DNA of 64,000 nt from Tsukamurella sp. TY48. Its GTDB lineage: Bacteria; Actinomycetota; Actinomycetes; Mycobacteriales; Mycobacteriaceae. The stretch spans positions 1,488,001 through 1,552,000 of the forward strand of contig NZ_BPMV01000001.1 of NCBI RefSeq assembly GCF_019656655.1, read 5' to 3'. Under the pieces are notes generated by a model. That model had not been told where the DNA came from and did no database searches. It saw only the letters and a list, made by a program, of their open reading frames with translations. The stretch's first letter is position 1; each line of letters starts with the position of its first letter. Below are positions 52,149 to 61,701 of this stretch, piece by piece. The translations under genes and the position numbers were made by a program.

Positions 52149-54211
52149 TAGGGCAGCGGCCGGTCCGAGGGGACCACCAGGTAACTCGGCTGCTTCGGGT
52201 CGATCAGCACGTGCTGGGGCCGCAGCTGCGTCTCCGCGGTCACGGGGCCCACGGTCATCGCCTTGATCAGGTTGAGCGCGAAGACGTCCACGCGCAGCCG
52301 GTGGCCGGGCTTGAGCACCGCGCTCACCGCGTGCGTGCCGATGTCGAGCGGCACCACCTGTCCCGGCTTGACCAGCTCGCGGTCGTCGATGTTGAGCTGG
52401 TAGTAGGGCGAGGCGAGATCGCCGTTCGCGGTGCGGATGCTGCGCGATTCGTCGATCTGCCGCAGCGACGTGGTGAGCTGGCCCGAGCTGATCTTCTCCG
52501 ATCGGCCGTCGGGCGAGACATCGGTGACGATCACGCTCCAGTAGGCGTCACGTGCGTCCTGGGTGGTGTTGAGCCGCAGGTTGATCGGCCCCGATATCAC
52601 AGTGGGTTTGTCCACCGGTTTGGACGAGAAGGTGAGCGCGTTCATCTCGGCGACCCGGGTGTCCTTGGTGCATCCGGTGAGCACCAGCAGGCCGAACATG
52701 GCCTGCCCGGTGTCGTTGGAGCACAGCGTCGACAGGCCTGGGCCCACGGTGCGCCGCGCCGCGATCTTCGGCGGAGCGGTCTGCAGGCTGTTGTCGCTGA
52801 GCGATCCCGGCGCCGACCCCGAGGGCAGGCTGGACAGGTACATGCGCTGGTACTTCTGCGCGGGCTCGGGGAAGGTGTCGCCCTGCCACCAGCCGCCGCC
52901 CATCCGGTGCACGGTGACCGGCGAGTAGTTGTCGATGCCGTTGTCGATGTCCTTGAGCCACTTGTCGAACCACGCCTTCTGCAGCACGTCGGCGCGCGTC
53001 GGCTGGTTCACCCCGCCCATGTCGTTGGTCACGGTGACGTGCGCGGCATCGCCCATGATCAGTTTCTTCTTGCTGGTGGGCAGCGCGCTCAAATCCTTGG
53101 GCAGGCGCCATTCGGTGTTGGTGAACAGGTCGTTCCAGGCGCCCAGCGCGAAGGTCGGGGTGGTCACCTTGTCGAGCGGCGTGCGATAGGCGGCGCGCAG
53201 GGGCGAGTTCTTGTCGATCAGCTGCTTGGTGGTGGGGGTCAGTCCCTCCACCGTGGGCGAGAAGACGCCGGACAGCAGCTCGGGAACGAAGACGGCCGGA
53301 TTCTGCAGCCGGTCCTGCAGCCACTTCCAGTCGAAGGTGCCGTTGAGTAGCGACCGCAGATCGGGGATGAACTTGAGCACGTTCACGATGGCCAGCCAGG
53401 GGCCGAGGAAGCCCACGCCGAGGCCGCCGCCGGGCGCCACGATGTCGGCGGCGATATCGGCACCCGGCACCACGGGGAACAGCGCCTGCAGGCCCTCCGG
53501 GTTCTTCGACGCCACCTGCAACTGGTTGATCGCGGAGTACGAGACGCCCGACATGCCCATGCGGCCGTTGGTCCAGCTCTGCTTGCGCACCCAGTCGAGC
53601 ACCTCGACGGTGTCCTTCTGCTCGCGACTACCGAAGACGTCCCACTTCCCCTGCGAGTTGCCGGTGCCGCGCACGTCCACCACCACCTGGGTGTAGCCGC
53701 TCTGCACCAGCTTCTGGTCCACGGTGAAGGTGTTGAGCATGCCGCCGTTGAGCACGTTGCGCAGGTCGTCGACGCCGCCGATGGGGGTGCCCGAGAAGTT
53801 GAGCATGTTCAGCACGCCGACGAGCGCCGGGTAGAGCACCGGCACGTTGGTCATCACCGTGGCGACGGTGCTGACGAACTTCGTGTACGGCGTCATGTTC
53901 ACGATCGCCGGGGTCTTGGTGTCGATCGGCTTCCCCGCGGCGTCCGCGGGGCGGAAGATGTTGGCCCGCAGCACCGTGCCGTCGGACATCCGGATCGGCA
54001 CGTCCCATTCCGTGGCCATCCGCGGGTACTGGCTGGGGCCGTCGTGCGAGGCGATCCACTCGGGGTTGATCATCCCGGCCACGCCGGGTCCGGGCTTCCA
54101 GGGTTCGGCGGCGGCGGGTGCCGCCGCGATCGGGATCGCGCCGCCTGCGATCACGATGATCGCAGCGGTCAGGAGGGCGGTCGCGGCCCGGCTCAGTCGG
54201 GTCAGCCTCAT
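52148..54211 (-). CDS. Secreted CocE/NonD-family hydrolase (X-Pro dipeptidyl-peptidase fold)
   Basis: 687 residues. A signal peptide with two Arg (MRLTRLSRAATALL) ends near 36. The alpha/beta-hydrolase begins with IRMSDGTVLRANIFRP, then GYTQVVVDVRGTGNSQG and the nucleophile elbow GMSGVSYSA (Ser224). The C-terminal jelly-roll of the CocE family follows (from about 480). Likely an exported esterase or peptidase. The 142-base gap upstream is shared with the divergent M13 peptidase gene. Confidence 0.88.
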   Translation of the reverse strand: MRLTRLSRAATALLTAAIIVIAGGAIPIAAAPAAAEPWKPGPGVAGMINPEWIASHDGPSQYPRMATEWDVPIRMSDGTVLRANIFRPADAAGKPIDTKTPAIVNMTPYTKFVSTVATVMTNVPVLYPALVGVLNMLNFSGTPIGGVDDLRNVLNGGMLNTFTVDQKLVQSGYTQVVVDVRGTGNSQGKWDVFGSREQKDTVEVLDWVRKQSWTNGRMGMSGVSYSAINQLQVASKNPEGLQALFPVVPGADIAADIVAPGGGLGVGFLGPWLAIVNVLKFIPDLRSLLNGTFDWKWLQDRLQNPAVFVPELLSGVFSPTVEGLTPTTKQLIDKNSPLRAAYRTPLDKVTTPTFALGAWNDLFTNTEWRLPKDLSALPTSKKKLIMGDAAHVTVTNDMGGVNQPTRADVLQKAWFDKWLKDIDNGIDNYSPVTVHRMGGGWWQGDTFPEPAQKYQRMYLSSLPSGSAPGSLSDNSLQTAPPKIAARRTVGPGLSTLCSNDTGQAMFGLLVLTGCTKDTRVAEMNALTFSSKPVDKPTVISGPINLRLNTTQDARDAYWSVIVTDVSPDGRSEKISSGQLTTSLRQIDESRSIRTANGDLASPYYQLNIDDRELVKPGQVVPLDIGTHAVSAVLKPGHRLRVDVFALNLIKAMTVGPVTAETQLRPQHVLIDPKQPSYLVVPSDRPLP

Positions 54212-54310
54212 CTGTTCTCCCCGGTCGTCACGAACCCACGTTGCGGATTCCGGTATCGATGAGCACCGTAACCGAGACTCCCGTCACACGAGAATGTTCG
54301 CTAGCTTTCC

Positions 54311-54327
54311 ATCTCACACACTGAGAT
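54311..54327. promoter_or_regulatory. Inverted repeat upstream of the M13 peptidase gene
   Basis: ATCTCA and TGAGAT flank CACAC, 26 bases before the peptidase start. It could be an operator for either divergent gene. Confidence 0.35.
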
Positions 54328-54353
54328 CGCCGAACAACTGGCAGGATGGGCGA

Positions 54354-56372
54354 GTGACCAGCGACAGCGCACTCGACCTCAGTTTCGTCGACTCCGACAT
54401 CCGCGTCCAGGACGATCTGTTCGGGCACGTCAACGGAAAGTGGCTGGACAGCCACGAGATCCCGGCGGACCGCTCCACCGACGGCGCCTTCTACGCACTG
54501 CGCGATGCGGCGGAGTTGCACGTGAAGGAGATCGTCGAGGCGGCCGCGTCCGATGCAGCGGCCTCGGGCGATGCCGCCAAGATCGGCGACCTGTACGCCA
54601 GCTTCATGGACACCGCCGCGATCGAGGCCGCGGGCGTCACGCCGGTGGCCGACGAGATCGCCGAGATCCGCTGGGCCGACTCCCCCGCCGATCTGGTGAC
54701 GGTGCTGGGCCGGTTGCAGCGCACCGGGGTCGGCGGCCTGCTCGGCTACTACGTGGACACCGACGCCAAGCGCTCGGACCGGTACCTGGTGCAGCTCACG
54801 CAGAGCGGGCTGTCGCTGCCCGACGAGGCCTACTACCGCGAGGAGCAGTACGCGCCGGTCCGGGAGAAGTTCACCGCGCACGTGGCGGACACCTTCCGGC
54901 TCGCGACGCGCCTGTCCCCCGGCGTGCTGGAGGGGATCGTGCCCGCGGGCGAGGAGGATGCGGCTGCCGCCGCCGTCCTCGATCTGGAGACGGCCATCGC
55001 GGCCGGACACTGGAACGTGGTGGACCGTCGCGACGCGGACAAGTCGTACAACCTGCGCACCCTGGCCGACCTCGACGCCCAGGCGCCCGGCCTGCACCTG
55101 TCCGGCTGGACCGCGGCGCTCACCTCCGCGGACGCCTTCGCCGAGGTCAATGTGCGGCAGCCCTCGTTCGCGACGCACGCCGCCGCGCTGCTCACCGACC
55201 GGCCGCTGGCGCAGTGGCGCACCTGGCTCGCGTGGCGGGTGCTGCGGGCCCGCAGCCCGTACCTGTCCGACGAGGTGGTCGCGACCAGCTTCGCGTTCTA
55301 CGGCACCACGCTGACGGGTGCCACGGAGAACCGGGAGCGGTGGAAGCGCGGCGTCGGCCTCGTCGAGGAGCACCTCGGCTTCGCGGTCGGTGAGCTGTAC
55401 ACCGCGCGGCACTTCCCCGCCGATTCCAAGGCGCGCATGCAGGCCCTCGTCGACGATCTGGTGGAGGCCTACCGCCGGCGGATCACCGACCTGGAGTGGA
55501 TGACGCCGGCCACCCGGGTGCGGGCGCTGGAGAAGCTGGGCAAGTTCACGCCGAAGATCGGCTACCCCGATTCCGCGCGCGACTACTCGGCGCTGGAGAT
55601 CCGCCGCGACGACCTGCTGGGCAACGTGCGCCGCGGCAACGCCGCCGAACACGACCGGGAGTTCGCGAAGATCGGCGCCCCCGTCGATCGCGATGAATGG
55701 TTCATGACCCCGCAGACGGTGAACGCCTACTACAACCCCGGCATGAACGAGATCTTCTTCCCGGCGGCCATCCTGCAGCCGCCCTTCTTCGCGCCCACGG
55801 CCGACGATGCGGTGAACTTCGGCGGGATCGGGGCCGTGATCGGCCACGAGATCGGCCACGGCTTCGATGATCAGGGCGCGAAGTACGACGGTGACGGCAA
55901 CCTCGAGGACTGGTGGACCGATACCGACCGCGCCGAGTTCGGCGAGCGCACCCGCGCCCTGATCGAGCAGTACGACGCGCTCACCCCGCGGGAGCTGGAC
56001 GCCGATTCCGAGCACCACGTCAACGGCGGTTTCACCGTCGGCGAGAACATCGGCGACCTGGGCGGCCTCGGCATCGCCCTGGTGGCCTACGGGATCGCGC
56101 GGGAGCGGGAGGGCGGCACCGTCGACGATGCGTCCACCGAGGTCGACGGCCTGTCCGGGTTGCAGCGGGTGTTCTACAGCTGGGGCCAGATCTGGCGCGG
56201 CAAGAGTCGCCCCGAGGAGGCGATCCGACGGCTGGCCATCGACCCGCATTCGCCTCCGGAGTTCCGGTGCAATGCCATCGCCAGCAACCTGGACGCGTTC
56301 TACGCCGCCTTCGGCGTCACGGACGGGGACGCCCTGTTTCTGGCCCCTGAGCGCCGCGTCTCGATATGGTGA
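54354..56372 (+). CDS. M13-family zinc metallopeptidase (Zmp1-like, neprilysin type)
   Basis: 672 residues, near the length of M. tuberculosis Zmp1 (663). Zinc site GHEIGHGFDD (HExxH at 498-502), third ligand Glu564 in VGENIGDLGG, and substrate-binding TPQTVNAYYNPGMNEIFFPA. No classical signal peptide, as in Zmp1. In pathogens Zmp1 affects host responses; here it probably degrades peptides. The GTG start at 54354 fits the conserved N-terminus; the frame extends upstream only through the divergent CocE gene. Confidence 0.92.
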   Translation: MTSDSALDLSFVDSDIRVQDDLFGHVNGKWLDSHEIPADRSTDGAFYALRDAAELHVKEIVEAAASDAAASGDAAKIGDLYASFMDTAAIEAAGVTPVADEIAEIRWADSPADLVTVLGRLQRTGVGGLLGYYVDTDAKRSDRYLVQLTQSGLSLPDEAYYREEQYAPVREKFTAHVADTFRLATRLSPGVLEGIVPAGEEDAAAAAVLDLETAIAAGHWNVVDRRDADKSYNLRTLADLDAQAPGLHLSGWTAALTSADAFAEVNVRQPSFATHAAALLTDRPLAQWRTWLAWRVLRARSPYLSDEVVATSFAFYGTTLTGATENRERWKRGVGLVEEHLGFAVGELYTARHFPADSKARMQALVDDLVEAYRRRITDLEWMTPATRVRALEKLGKFTPKIGYPDSARDYSALEIRRDDLLGNVRRGNAAEHDREFAKIGAPVDRDEWFMTPQTVNAYYNPGMNEIFFPAAILQPPFFAPTADDAVNFGGIGAVIGHEIGHGFDDQGAKYDGDGNLEDWWTDTDRAEFGERTRALIEQYDALTPRELDADSEHHVNGGFTVGENIGDLGGLGIALVAYGIAREREGGTVDDASTEVDGLSGLQRVFYSWGQIWRGKSRPEEAIRRLAIDPHSPPEFRCNAIASNLDAFYAAFGVTDGDALFLAPERRVSIW

Positions 56373-56457
56373 TTACTGATCGGTAGCGATTCTGTAGCAA
56401 ACTGCCGATTGAGAGAACAGCCGTCCAGCAGCCGGCGGACTTACCACGTACGTAGTC

Positions 56458-56480
56458 CCGCACCCCAGATCGAGGTGCGG
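56458..56480 (+). other. Hairpin in the leader of the ANTAR regulator
   Basis: CCGCACC and GGTGCGG pair around a 9-base loop, 7 bases before the start codon of a GAF-ANTAR protein. ANTAR domains bind RNA hairpins, but the typical paired hexaloops (A at 1, G at 4) are not visible here. Confidence 0.35.
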
Positions 56481-56487
56481 AGAACGG

Positions 56488-57258
56488 GTGGCCGTGCCAG
56501 CACATAAGCAGTCCACAGAACAACTCCCCTCCGTCCTCGGCACTGTGCACGAGGCGCCGGCGGCGGAGGAGGTTCCGCTCGAGGAGCTGACGCTCAGCGA
56601 GCGGATGGGCGAGATCGCCCGGCTCCTGCGCGAGCAATCCTCCGATTCGGAATCACTGCTCACCGCCGTCACGCAGTTCGCGGTCGATCAGGTGCCTGGT
56701 GCCTCCTTCGCGAGCATCACGCTGGTCGATCCGAAGGGCGGGATCAGCCATCCCGTGGTGATCGGTGATGCCGCGCAGCGGGTGGCCGATGTGCAGCGCG
56801 AGCTGGAGGAGGGGCCCAGTGTGGGCGCCACCTTCGAGTCCACCACGATCCTCGTCGAGGACACCGCCGACGAACCGCGCTGGCCGCGTTTCGCGGAGGC
56901 CGCCCGGGCCGCGGGTGTGGGCTCGATCCTCTCGTTCTGCCTCTACGTGCAGAACGACGCCTACGGCACGCTCGATCTGATGGCCCGCGAGGCGAACGCC
57001 TTCGACGCCGAATCGCAGTCGATCGGATCCCTGTTCGCGGTGCACGCCGCGGTCGCCTTCTCGGCGGTCCGGGAGAAGGAACAGATCCGCGCCGCGCTCA
57101 CCACGCGCGATGTGATCGGGCAGGCCAAGGGCATGATCATGGAGCGCTACAAGCTCGACTCCGACGGTGCCTTCCGGCTGCTGGCGCGCCTGTCCCAGGA
57201 CAGCAACATCCGGCTGGCCGAGGTGGCCGAGCAGGTGATCGAGGCCGGTCCGGACTAG
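56488..57258 (+). CDS. GAF-ANTAR RNA-binding antiterminator
   Basis: 256 residues. A GAF sensor domain (about 40-190; VDQVPGASFASITLVDPKG) is followed by an ANTAR domain (about 195-250) with TRDVIGQAKGMIMERYKLDSDGAFRLLARLSQDSNIRLAEVAEQVI. ANTAR proteins bind nascent RNA and prevent termination, here perhaps on a small ligand or redox signal. A GTG start at 56488 is used. No histidine kinase is adjacent. Ends against the convergent M29 gene with a 4-base overlap. Confidence 0.9.
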   Translation: MAVPAHKQSTEQLPSVLGTVHEAPAAEEVPLEELTLSERMGEIARLLREQSSDSESLLTAVTQFAVDQVPGASFASITLVDPKGGISHPVVIGDAAQRVADVQRELEEGPSVGATFESTTILVEDTADEPRWPRFAEAARAAGVGSILSFCLYVQNDAYGTLDLMAREANAFDAESQSIGSLFAVHAAVAFSAVREKEQIRAALTTRDVIGQAKGMIMERYKLDSDGAFRLLARLSQDSNIRLAEVAEQVIEAGPD

Positions 57259-58355
57259 AAGCCGATGAGCTCGCCGTCGACGATCACGGGCCGGCCGTCG
57301 ATGGCGAGCGTTCCCGCTCCGCCGGGCGCACCCGGGCGCAGGTCCTTGACGATGTCCCAGTGCAGCGAGGAATCGTTGGTGCCCTTGCATTCCGCGTAGG
57401 CACGGCCGAGGGCGATGTGCACGGTGCCCAGGATCTTCTCGTCGAGGAACAGGTCGCCGGTCCAGGTCTGGACCACGGAGCTGGTGCCGATTCCCAGCTC
57501 GCCGACCCGGGCCGACCCCGCGTCGGTGGCGATGAGCGCGCGTGCCACGTCCGCGCCTCGGACGGCGTCGACCGCGGTCACCAGGCCGTCGGTGAATTCC
57601 AGCCGGAGGTCCTCGAAGGCGTGGCCCGCGAAGACGAAGGTGCCGGGGAAGGTGATGTGGCCGTTCACGCCGTCGTCGAGCGGCGCGGTGGCCACCTCGC
57701 CGTCGGGCAGGTTGGCCTCGCCGGCGAAGAGCACGCCGAGGCGGCCGGCGACGCGCAGCGTGAGGTGGGTGTCGGGCGAGGTCACGGTGATGGTGTCCGC
57801 GGCGGTCACGGCGTCGGCGAGCGGCTGCCAGGTGCGACGGTGCGTGTCCCAGTTCTCGAGTGCGCCGGCGAAGAACTCGTCGAGCAGCGCGGAGAACGGG
57901 ACATCGATCTGCGCCGCCCATTCCGCGGTGGGGACCCGGACCACGGCCCAGCGGGTCCCGCGCCAGCGCAGCGACGAGACGACACCCTTGGCCGTGCGCT
58001 GTGCCGCCAGCTTCGCGGGCAGATCGGGATCGGCGTCGGCATCGGAGTCGGGCCAGAGCATGGCGCGCAGCGAGACGTGCACGGTGGACCACTCCATGGC
58101 GGCCACCTCGACCGGGGCCGGTTCGGCGAGCTCGTCGACGGTGCGCGATGCGAGCGCGTCCGCATCGGCGAACTCGGCGGTGTACACGGTCTGGACGGCG
58201 GCACCGATGCGGGTGGCAGCGCGGATCAGGGCGTGTGCGGCGGGCGCGGCGCTGACGTCGTTGACGAAGATGCTGACCCGCGATTGCGGGGCGATCTCCA
58301 GGCGGCTCGCGATGTGGTCGGCGAGACGTGCCCACCGCGGATCGTTACTGGTCAT
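57255..58355 (-). CDS. M29-family aminopeptidase (AmpS/PepS-like)
   Basis: 366-residue metallo-aminopeptidase, a little shorter than the usual about 410. Metal-binding elements seen are FAGEANLPDGEV (Glu), ELGIGTSS (Glu), KILGTVHIALG (His) and the C-terminal SSLHWDIVKDL (His/Asp). It removes N-terminal residues from peptides. Its start overlaps the FGGY kinase end by 11 bases, so the two are cotranscribed though functionally unlike. Confidence 0.87.
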   Translation of the reverse strand: MTSNDPRWARLADHIASRLEIAPQSRVSIFVNDVSAAPAAHALIRAATRIGAAVQTVYTAEFADADALASRTVDELAEPAPVEVAAMEWSTVHVSLRAMLWPDSDADADPDLPAKLAAQRTAKGVVSSLRWRGTRWAVVRVPTAEWAAQIDVPFSALLDEFFAGALENWDTHRRTWQPLADAVTAADTITVTSPDTHLTLRVAGRLGVLFAGEANLPDGEVATAPLDDGVNGHITFPGTFVFAGHAFEDLRLEFTDGLVTAVDAVRGADVARALIATDAGSARVGELGIGTSSVVQTWTGDLFLDEKILGTVHIALGRAYAECKGTNDSSLHWDIVKDLRPGAPGGAGTLAIDGRPVIVDGELIGF

Positions 58356-59859
58356 GGTTCCTCACGTGGTCGAGTTCGGCGACGATGTCGCGAGTGGCGC
58401 GGTAGAAGGCCCGGTACGCGGCGCTCTGCCGGGCGTAGAGCGGGGCGAGCTCGGTGCGCGGATGCACCTGCTTCTCGACGGTGACCCACTCGTCCAGACG
58501 GTCCGGCGTGATGAATCCGGCGGCGCACGCGGCGAGCATCGCATCACCCTGGGCCGCACCGGATCCGCCGACCACCTCCTGGGACCGGCCGCTGATATCG
58601 GATACGGCCTGCAACCACACGGCGTTCTTGGTTCCGCCGCCCACGGCCCGGATCCGTTCGGGTGCCAGCGATTCCGCCTCGTACGCGCGGATCGCGGCCA
58701 CGGCGGACTGCGCGATGCCCTCGAGTACGGCGCGGGCCATATCGCCGCGGTCGTGTTCCAGCGAGAGGCCCAGGAAGCCGCCGCGAGCGCCGGCGTCGAA
58801 CAGCGGGGTGCGTTCGCCGCTGAGGTGGGGCAGGGCGAGCAGGCCGCGCGCCCCGGGACGGGATCGCGCTGCGAGATCGGCGATCTCGGCGAAGACCTCG
58901 TCGGTGCCGCCGCCCTCGGGTGCGAGGAGATCGGCGTACCAGCGGGTGAAGCTGCCCGCCGTCGCGGTACCCGCCGCGGCGATGTAGGTGTCGCGGAAGA
59001 GATACGGCGCGGGCCACAACACCTCGGAGGACACCGGCCGGTCGAGCACCTCGATGAGGAAGTGCGAGGAGCCGTACATCAGCATCATGTCGCCGGGCCG
59101 GCGGACCCCGGCGCTGAGCGCCTCCACGGCGGCGTCGGGCGCTCCGACCAGGACCGGCGTGCCCGCGCAGAGGCCGGTTGCGGCGGCGGCGCTCTCGGTG
59201 ATCGCACCGACCACGTCCGACGACCACCCGAGGTCGGGTAGCTGTTCGCGACGCGGCGCGCCGGGAACACCGTCGAGATTCCACTCGTCGGTCCGCCGGT
59301 CGTACAGCGGGTGGAAGTAGGCGGCGGTGGCGCGGTCGGTGACCCAGCGCCCGGTCAGGCGCCCGGTGACGAAGGTCTGGCAGGTCACGAACAGGTGGGC
59401 GGCGGAGAAGATCTCCGGCTCGTTGTCGTGCAACCAGGCGACCTTCGGTCCCGCGGACTGAGAGGTGAGCGCGGTGCCGGAACGCGCCATGATCTCGTCG
59501 GCGCCGAGCGCCCGGGTCTGCTCGTCGATCTGGCTACCGGCGCGGGTGTCCACGCCGTAGAGGATCGCCGGCCGCAACGGATCTCCTGCGGCGTCGACGG
59601 GCAGCACGCAGGGGCCGATGCCGCTGCAGGCCACCGCCGCGATCTCCGCCGGTGCGATACCGCTCTCGGCGAGCAGCCGGGCGGTGACCTCCACGAATCC
59701 GTTCCACCACACGGCTTCCGGATCGTGCTCGACGTAGCCCGGCCGGGGCACCGTGACGCGGTGCGGCCGGCGGGCCTTCGCGGCGACGGTGCCGTCGCCG
59801 CGCAGCAGCACGCCCTTCGTCTCGTAGGTGCCGATGTCGACACCGAGCACGACTGTCAT
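58345..59859 (-). CDS. FGGY-family carbohydrate kinase
   Basis: 504 residues. The N-terminal ATP/sugar motif is VVLGVDIGTYETKGVLL, and the C-terminal FGGY signature region has RIRAVGGGTKNAVWLQAVSDISGR and GAAQGDAMLAA. It resembles xylulokinase-type members; xylulose, ribulose or a polyol-derived ketose is likely. The start at 59859 matches the conserved beginning; longer frames run into the BtpA gene. Second gene of a locus with a BtpA-family protein, a DeoR regulator and a polyol-type MFS permease. Confidence 0.9.
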   Translation of the reverse strand: MTVVLGVDIGTYETKGVLLRGDGTVAAKARRPHRVTVPRPGYVEHDPEAVWWNGFVEVTARLLAESGIAPAEIAAVACSGIGPCVLPVDAAGDPLRPAILYGVDTRAGSQIDEQTRALGADEIMARSGTALTSQSAGPKVAWLHDNEPEIFSAAHLFVTCQTFVTGRLTGRWVTDRATAAYFHPLYDRRTDEWNLDGVPGAPRREQLPDLGWSSDVVGAITESAAAATGLCAGTPVLVGAPDAAVEALSAGVRRPGDMMLMYGSSHFLIEVLDRPVSSEVLWPAPYLFRDTYIAAAGTATAGSFTRWYADLLAPEGGGTDEVFAEIADLAARSRPGARGLLALPHLSGERTPLFDAGARGGFLGLSLEHDRGDMARAVLEGIAQSAVAAIRAYEAESLAPERIRAVGGGTKNAVWLQAVSDISGRSQEVVGGSGAAQGDAMLAACAAGFITPDRLDEWVTVEKQVHPRTELAPLYARQSAAYRAFYRATRDIVAELDHVRNHDQ

Positions 59860-59881
59860 GGGCTCAGCGTTCCGCGGGGGC

Positions 59882-60703
59882 TCAGAGGGTGGCGCGGAAG
59901 TCGCGGACGGCGCCCATGAGCTCCTGCACGCGAGCCAGGTCGGCGCGGTTCTCGAAGACCCCGCCCTCCTTGAAGGCGGTGCCCACCACGGCACCGTCGG
60001 CGATCGCGAGCTGCTCGCCCGCGTTCGAGGCGCGCACCCCGGTGTTCACGAAGACCGGCACGGAACCGGCTGCGTCCTTGACGATCCGGAGCGACTGGGT
60101 ATCGGTGGGGGCACCGGCCGTGAGCCCGGAGACGCACAGCGCATCGGGCTTGGTGGCGAAGACGGTGGTCTCGGCGATGGACTTGAGGCTGCGGTCGGCG
60201 AGGTACTGCGCCGACTCCGGCACGATGTTGAACAGCAGCTTGACGTCCTGGCCGCCGATCCGGTGCCGGTAGCGGGCCACCTCGCCCACGTTCGTGTTCC
60301 ACAGTCCGAAGTCGCTGGCGTAGACGCCGGTGAAGATCTCGCGAACCCACTTCGCCCCGGTGGCCACGGCGAGGTCGATCGAGGCGCGGCCGTCCCAGAG
60401 CACGTTGACGCCGTAGGGCACGGACATCTGCGGGAGCAGCTCGGCGATGATCCGCGCCATGGTGATGGCGGTGATCGGCTCGGTCTTGGTGAGGTACGGG
60501 AGGCTGAACTCGTTGGAGATCATCACACCGTCCACCCCGCCTGTCTGCAGGGCGTCCAGCTCGGCCTTGGCGCGGTCGACGATCGCGCCGATCCCGGCGG
60601 CGGTGTCGTAGCCCGGATCGCCCGGAAGGGCCGAGAGGTGAAGCATGGCGATGACCGGCTTCTTCGTGCTGAAGACATCGTCGAGCCAGGTGGTGGTGGT
60701 CAT
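59882..60703 (-). CDS. BtpA/SgcQ-family TIM-barrel protein
   Basis: 273 residues with the BtpA pattern: PVIAMLHLSALPGDPGYD, GVDGVMISNEFSLPY, PYGVNVLWDGRASIDLAVATGAKWVREIFTG and VFVNTGVRASNAGEQL. E. coli SgcQ and related proteins occur in sugar-utilisation clusters, with an aldolase/epimerase-like TIM barrel whose reaction is not firmly known. Twenty-two bases upstream of the FGGY kinase. Confidence 0.9.
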   Translation of the reverse strand: MTTTTWLDDVFSTKKPVIAMLHLSALPGDPGYDTAAGIGAIVDRAKAELDALQTGGVDGVMISNEFSLPYLTKTEPITAITMARIIAELLPQMSVPYGVNVLWDGRASIDLAVATGAKWVREIFTGVYASDFGLWNTNVGEVARYRHRIGGQDVKLLFNIVPESAQYLADRSLKSIAETTVFATKPDALCVSGLTAGAPTDTQSLRIVKDAAGSVPVFVNTGVRASNAGEQLAIADGAVVGTAFKEGGVFENRADLARVQELMGAVRDFRATL

Positions 60704-60749
60704 GATGACCGTCTCCTATTCTGCGCACACAGTCGGTACGCCTTGGGGA

Positions 60750-61532
60750 TCAGAGGTTTTCGTGGTCCGCGCACACGGTGCGCACTCCGGCCGCGCGAAC
60801 GGTCCGGACCACATCGGATTCGGGATCGGCATCGGTGACGAGCAGATCCGCCGCGTCGAGCGGTGCCACCTGAGCGAGGTGGGCTCGACCGAGCTTGGTG
60901 CGGTCGGCCACCACGATGAGGCGGTCGGCCGCCTCGATGGCGGCGCGCTTCACCGCGGTCTCCTCGCGGTGGTAGTCGCTGTACCCGCGGGTGGGATGCA
61001 CGCCGGAGACGCCCATCACGTAGGTATCGCAGTTGTACCGGCGCAGCGCCGAGACCGCGTCGTCACCGATCAGGCTGAGCTCGCCGGGACGGATGGTGCC
61101 GCCCGTGAGGATGACGGTGGTGCCGGGCTCGTCGGAGAGTTCGACCGCCACCTGCACGCTGGGCGTGACCACGGTGAGCTCCAGCCGCCGGCCGCGAACG
61201 GCGCGGGCCACGGCGAGCGCAGTGCTCCCGCTGTCGAGGATCACGGTCTCGCGGGTGTGCAGCAACGCCGCCACCGCATCGCCGATGGCCTGCTTGCCGG
61301 ACGACGAAGCGCCCATGCGGGTCTCGAACGAGGGCTCGACGAACTTGCCGGTGGCGATCGCCCCACCCATCACCTTGCGGACGAGCCCCTCGGCTTCGAG
61401 CACGTCGACATCGCGCCGGGCCGTCATCTCGGAGATCTGGAAGCGCGCGGCGAGCGAGGCGAAGTCGACCTCGCCCACATCCTGGACGAGGTCGCGCATC
61501 AGGCGTCGTCGCTCGGTGACGTCGGTTGCCAC
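60750..61532 (-). CDS. DeoR-family transcriptional regulator of the polyol/sugar locus
   Basis: 260 residues. The winged helix with FASLAARFQISEMTARRDVDVLEAEGLVRKVMGG is followed by the DeoR sugar-phosphate domain (ILDSGSTALAVARAV; VILTGGTIRP; VVADRTKLG). First gene of the minus-strand operon, divergent from the MFS permease. Likely represses both, with inducer a phosphorylated pathway intermediate. Two similar palindromes lie in the shared promoter gap. Confidence 0.9.
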   Translation of the reverse strand: MATDVTERRRLMRDLVQDVGEVDFASLAARFQISEMTARRDVDVLEAEGLVRKVMGGAIATGKFVEPSFETRMGASSSGKQAIGDAVAALLHTRETVILDSGSTALAVARAVRGRRLELTVVTPSVQVAVELSDEPGTTVILTGGTIRPGELSLIGDDAVSALRRYNCDTYVMGVSGVHPTRGYSDYHREETAVKRAAIEAADRLIVVADRTKLGRAHLAQVAPLDAADLLVTDADPESDVVRTVRAAGVRTVCADHENL

Positions 61533-61565
61533 GGCTACCTCCTCGGGGATCCGGTGTGGAACTTG

Positions 61566-61580
61566 TGTGACTTTATCACA
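61566..61580. promoter_or_regulatory. Palindromic operator candidate 1 of the DeoR/MFS gap
   Basis: TGTGA and TCACA flank CTTTA (15 bases), 34 bases upstream of the DeoR start. Resembles a CRP half-site pair but with a 5-base spacer. Confidence 0.5.
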
Positions 61581-61663
61581 TCGTGGTGACCGACGTCACG
61601 AGAAATTTCCCAGCGATCTCACAAAGGTATTGCGATCCAGGTCACATTCACCTACCGTCTGGT

Positions 61664-61678
61664 GTGATTTAACATCAC
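61664..61678. promoter_or_regulatory. Palindromic operator candidate 2 of the DeoR/MFS gap
   Basis: GTGAT and ATCAC flank TTAAC, 24 bases before the MFS start. It shares the GTGA half-site and A/T core with the palindrome at 61566, consistent with one regulator controlling both divergent genes. Confidence 0.5.
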
Positions 61679-61701
61679 TAGAACGATCCCTCGGAGGCAT
61701 C

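Noticed and set aside
54228-56249. 673-codon minus-strand frame opposite the M13 peptidase
   Set aside because: The sense strand carries a full peptidase with intact zinc motifs; the antisense frame shows none.
56458-56480. Canonical ANTAR two-hexaloop target
   Set aside because: Only one stem with a 9-base loop is clear; the A1/G4 hexaloop pair is not present.
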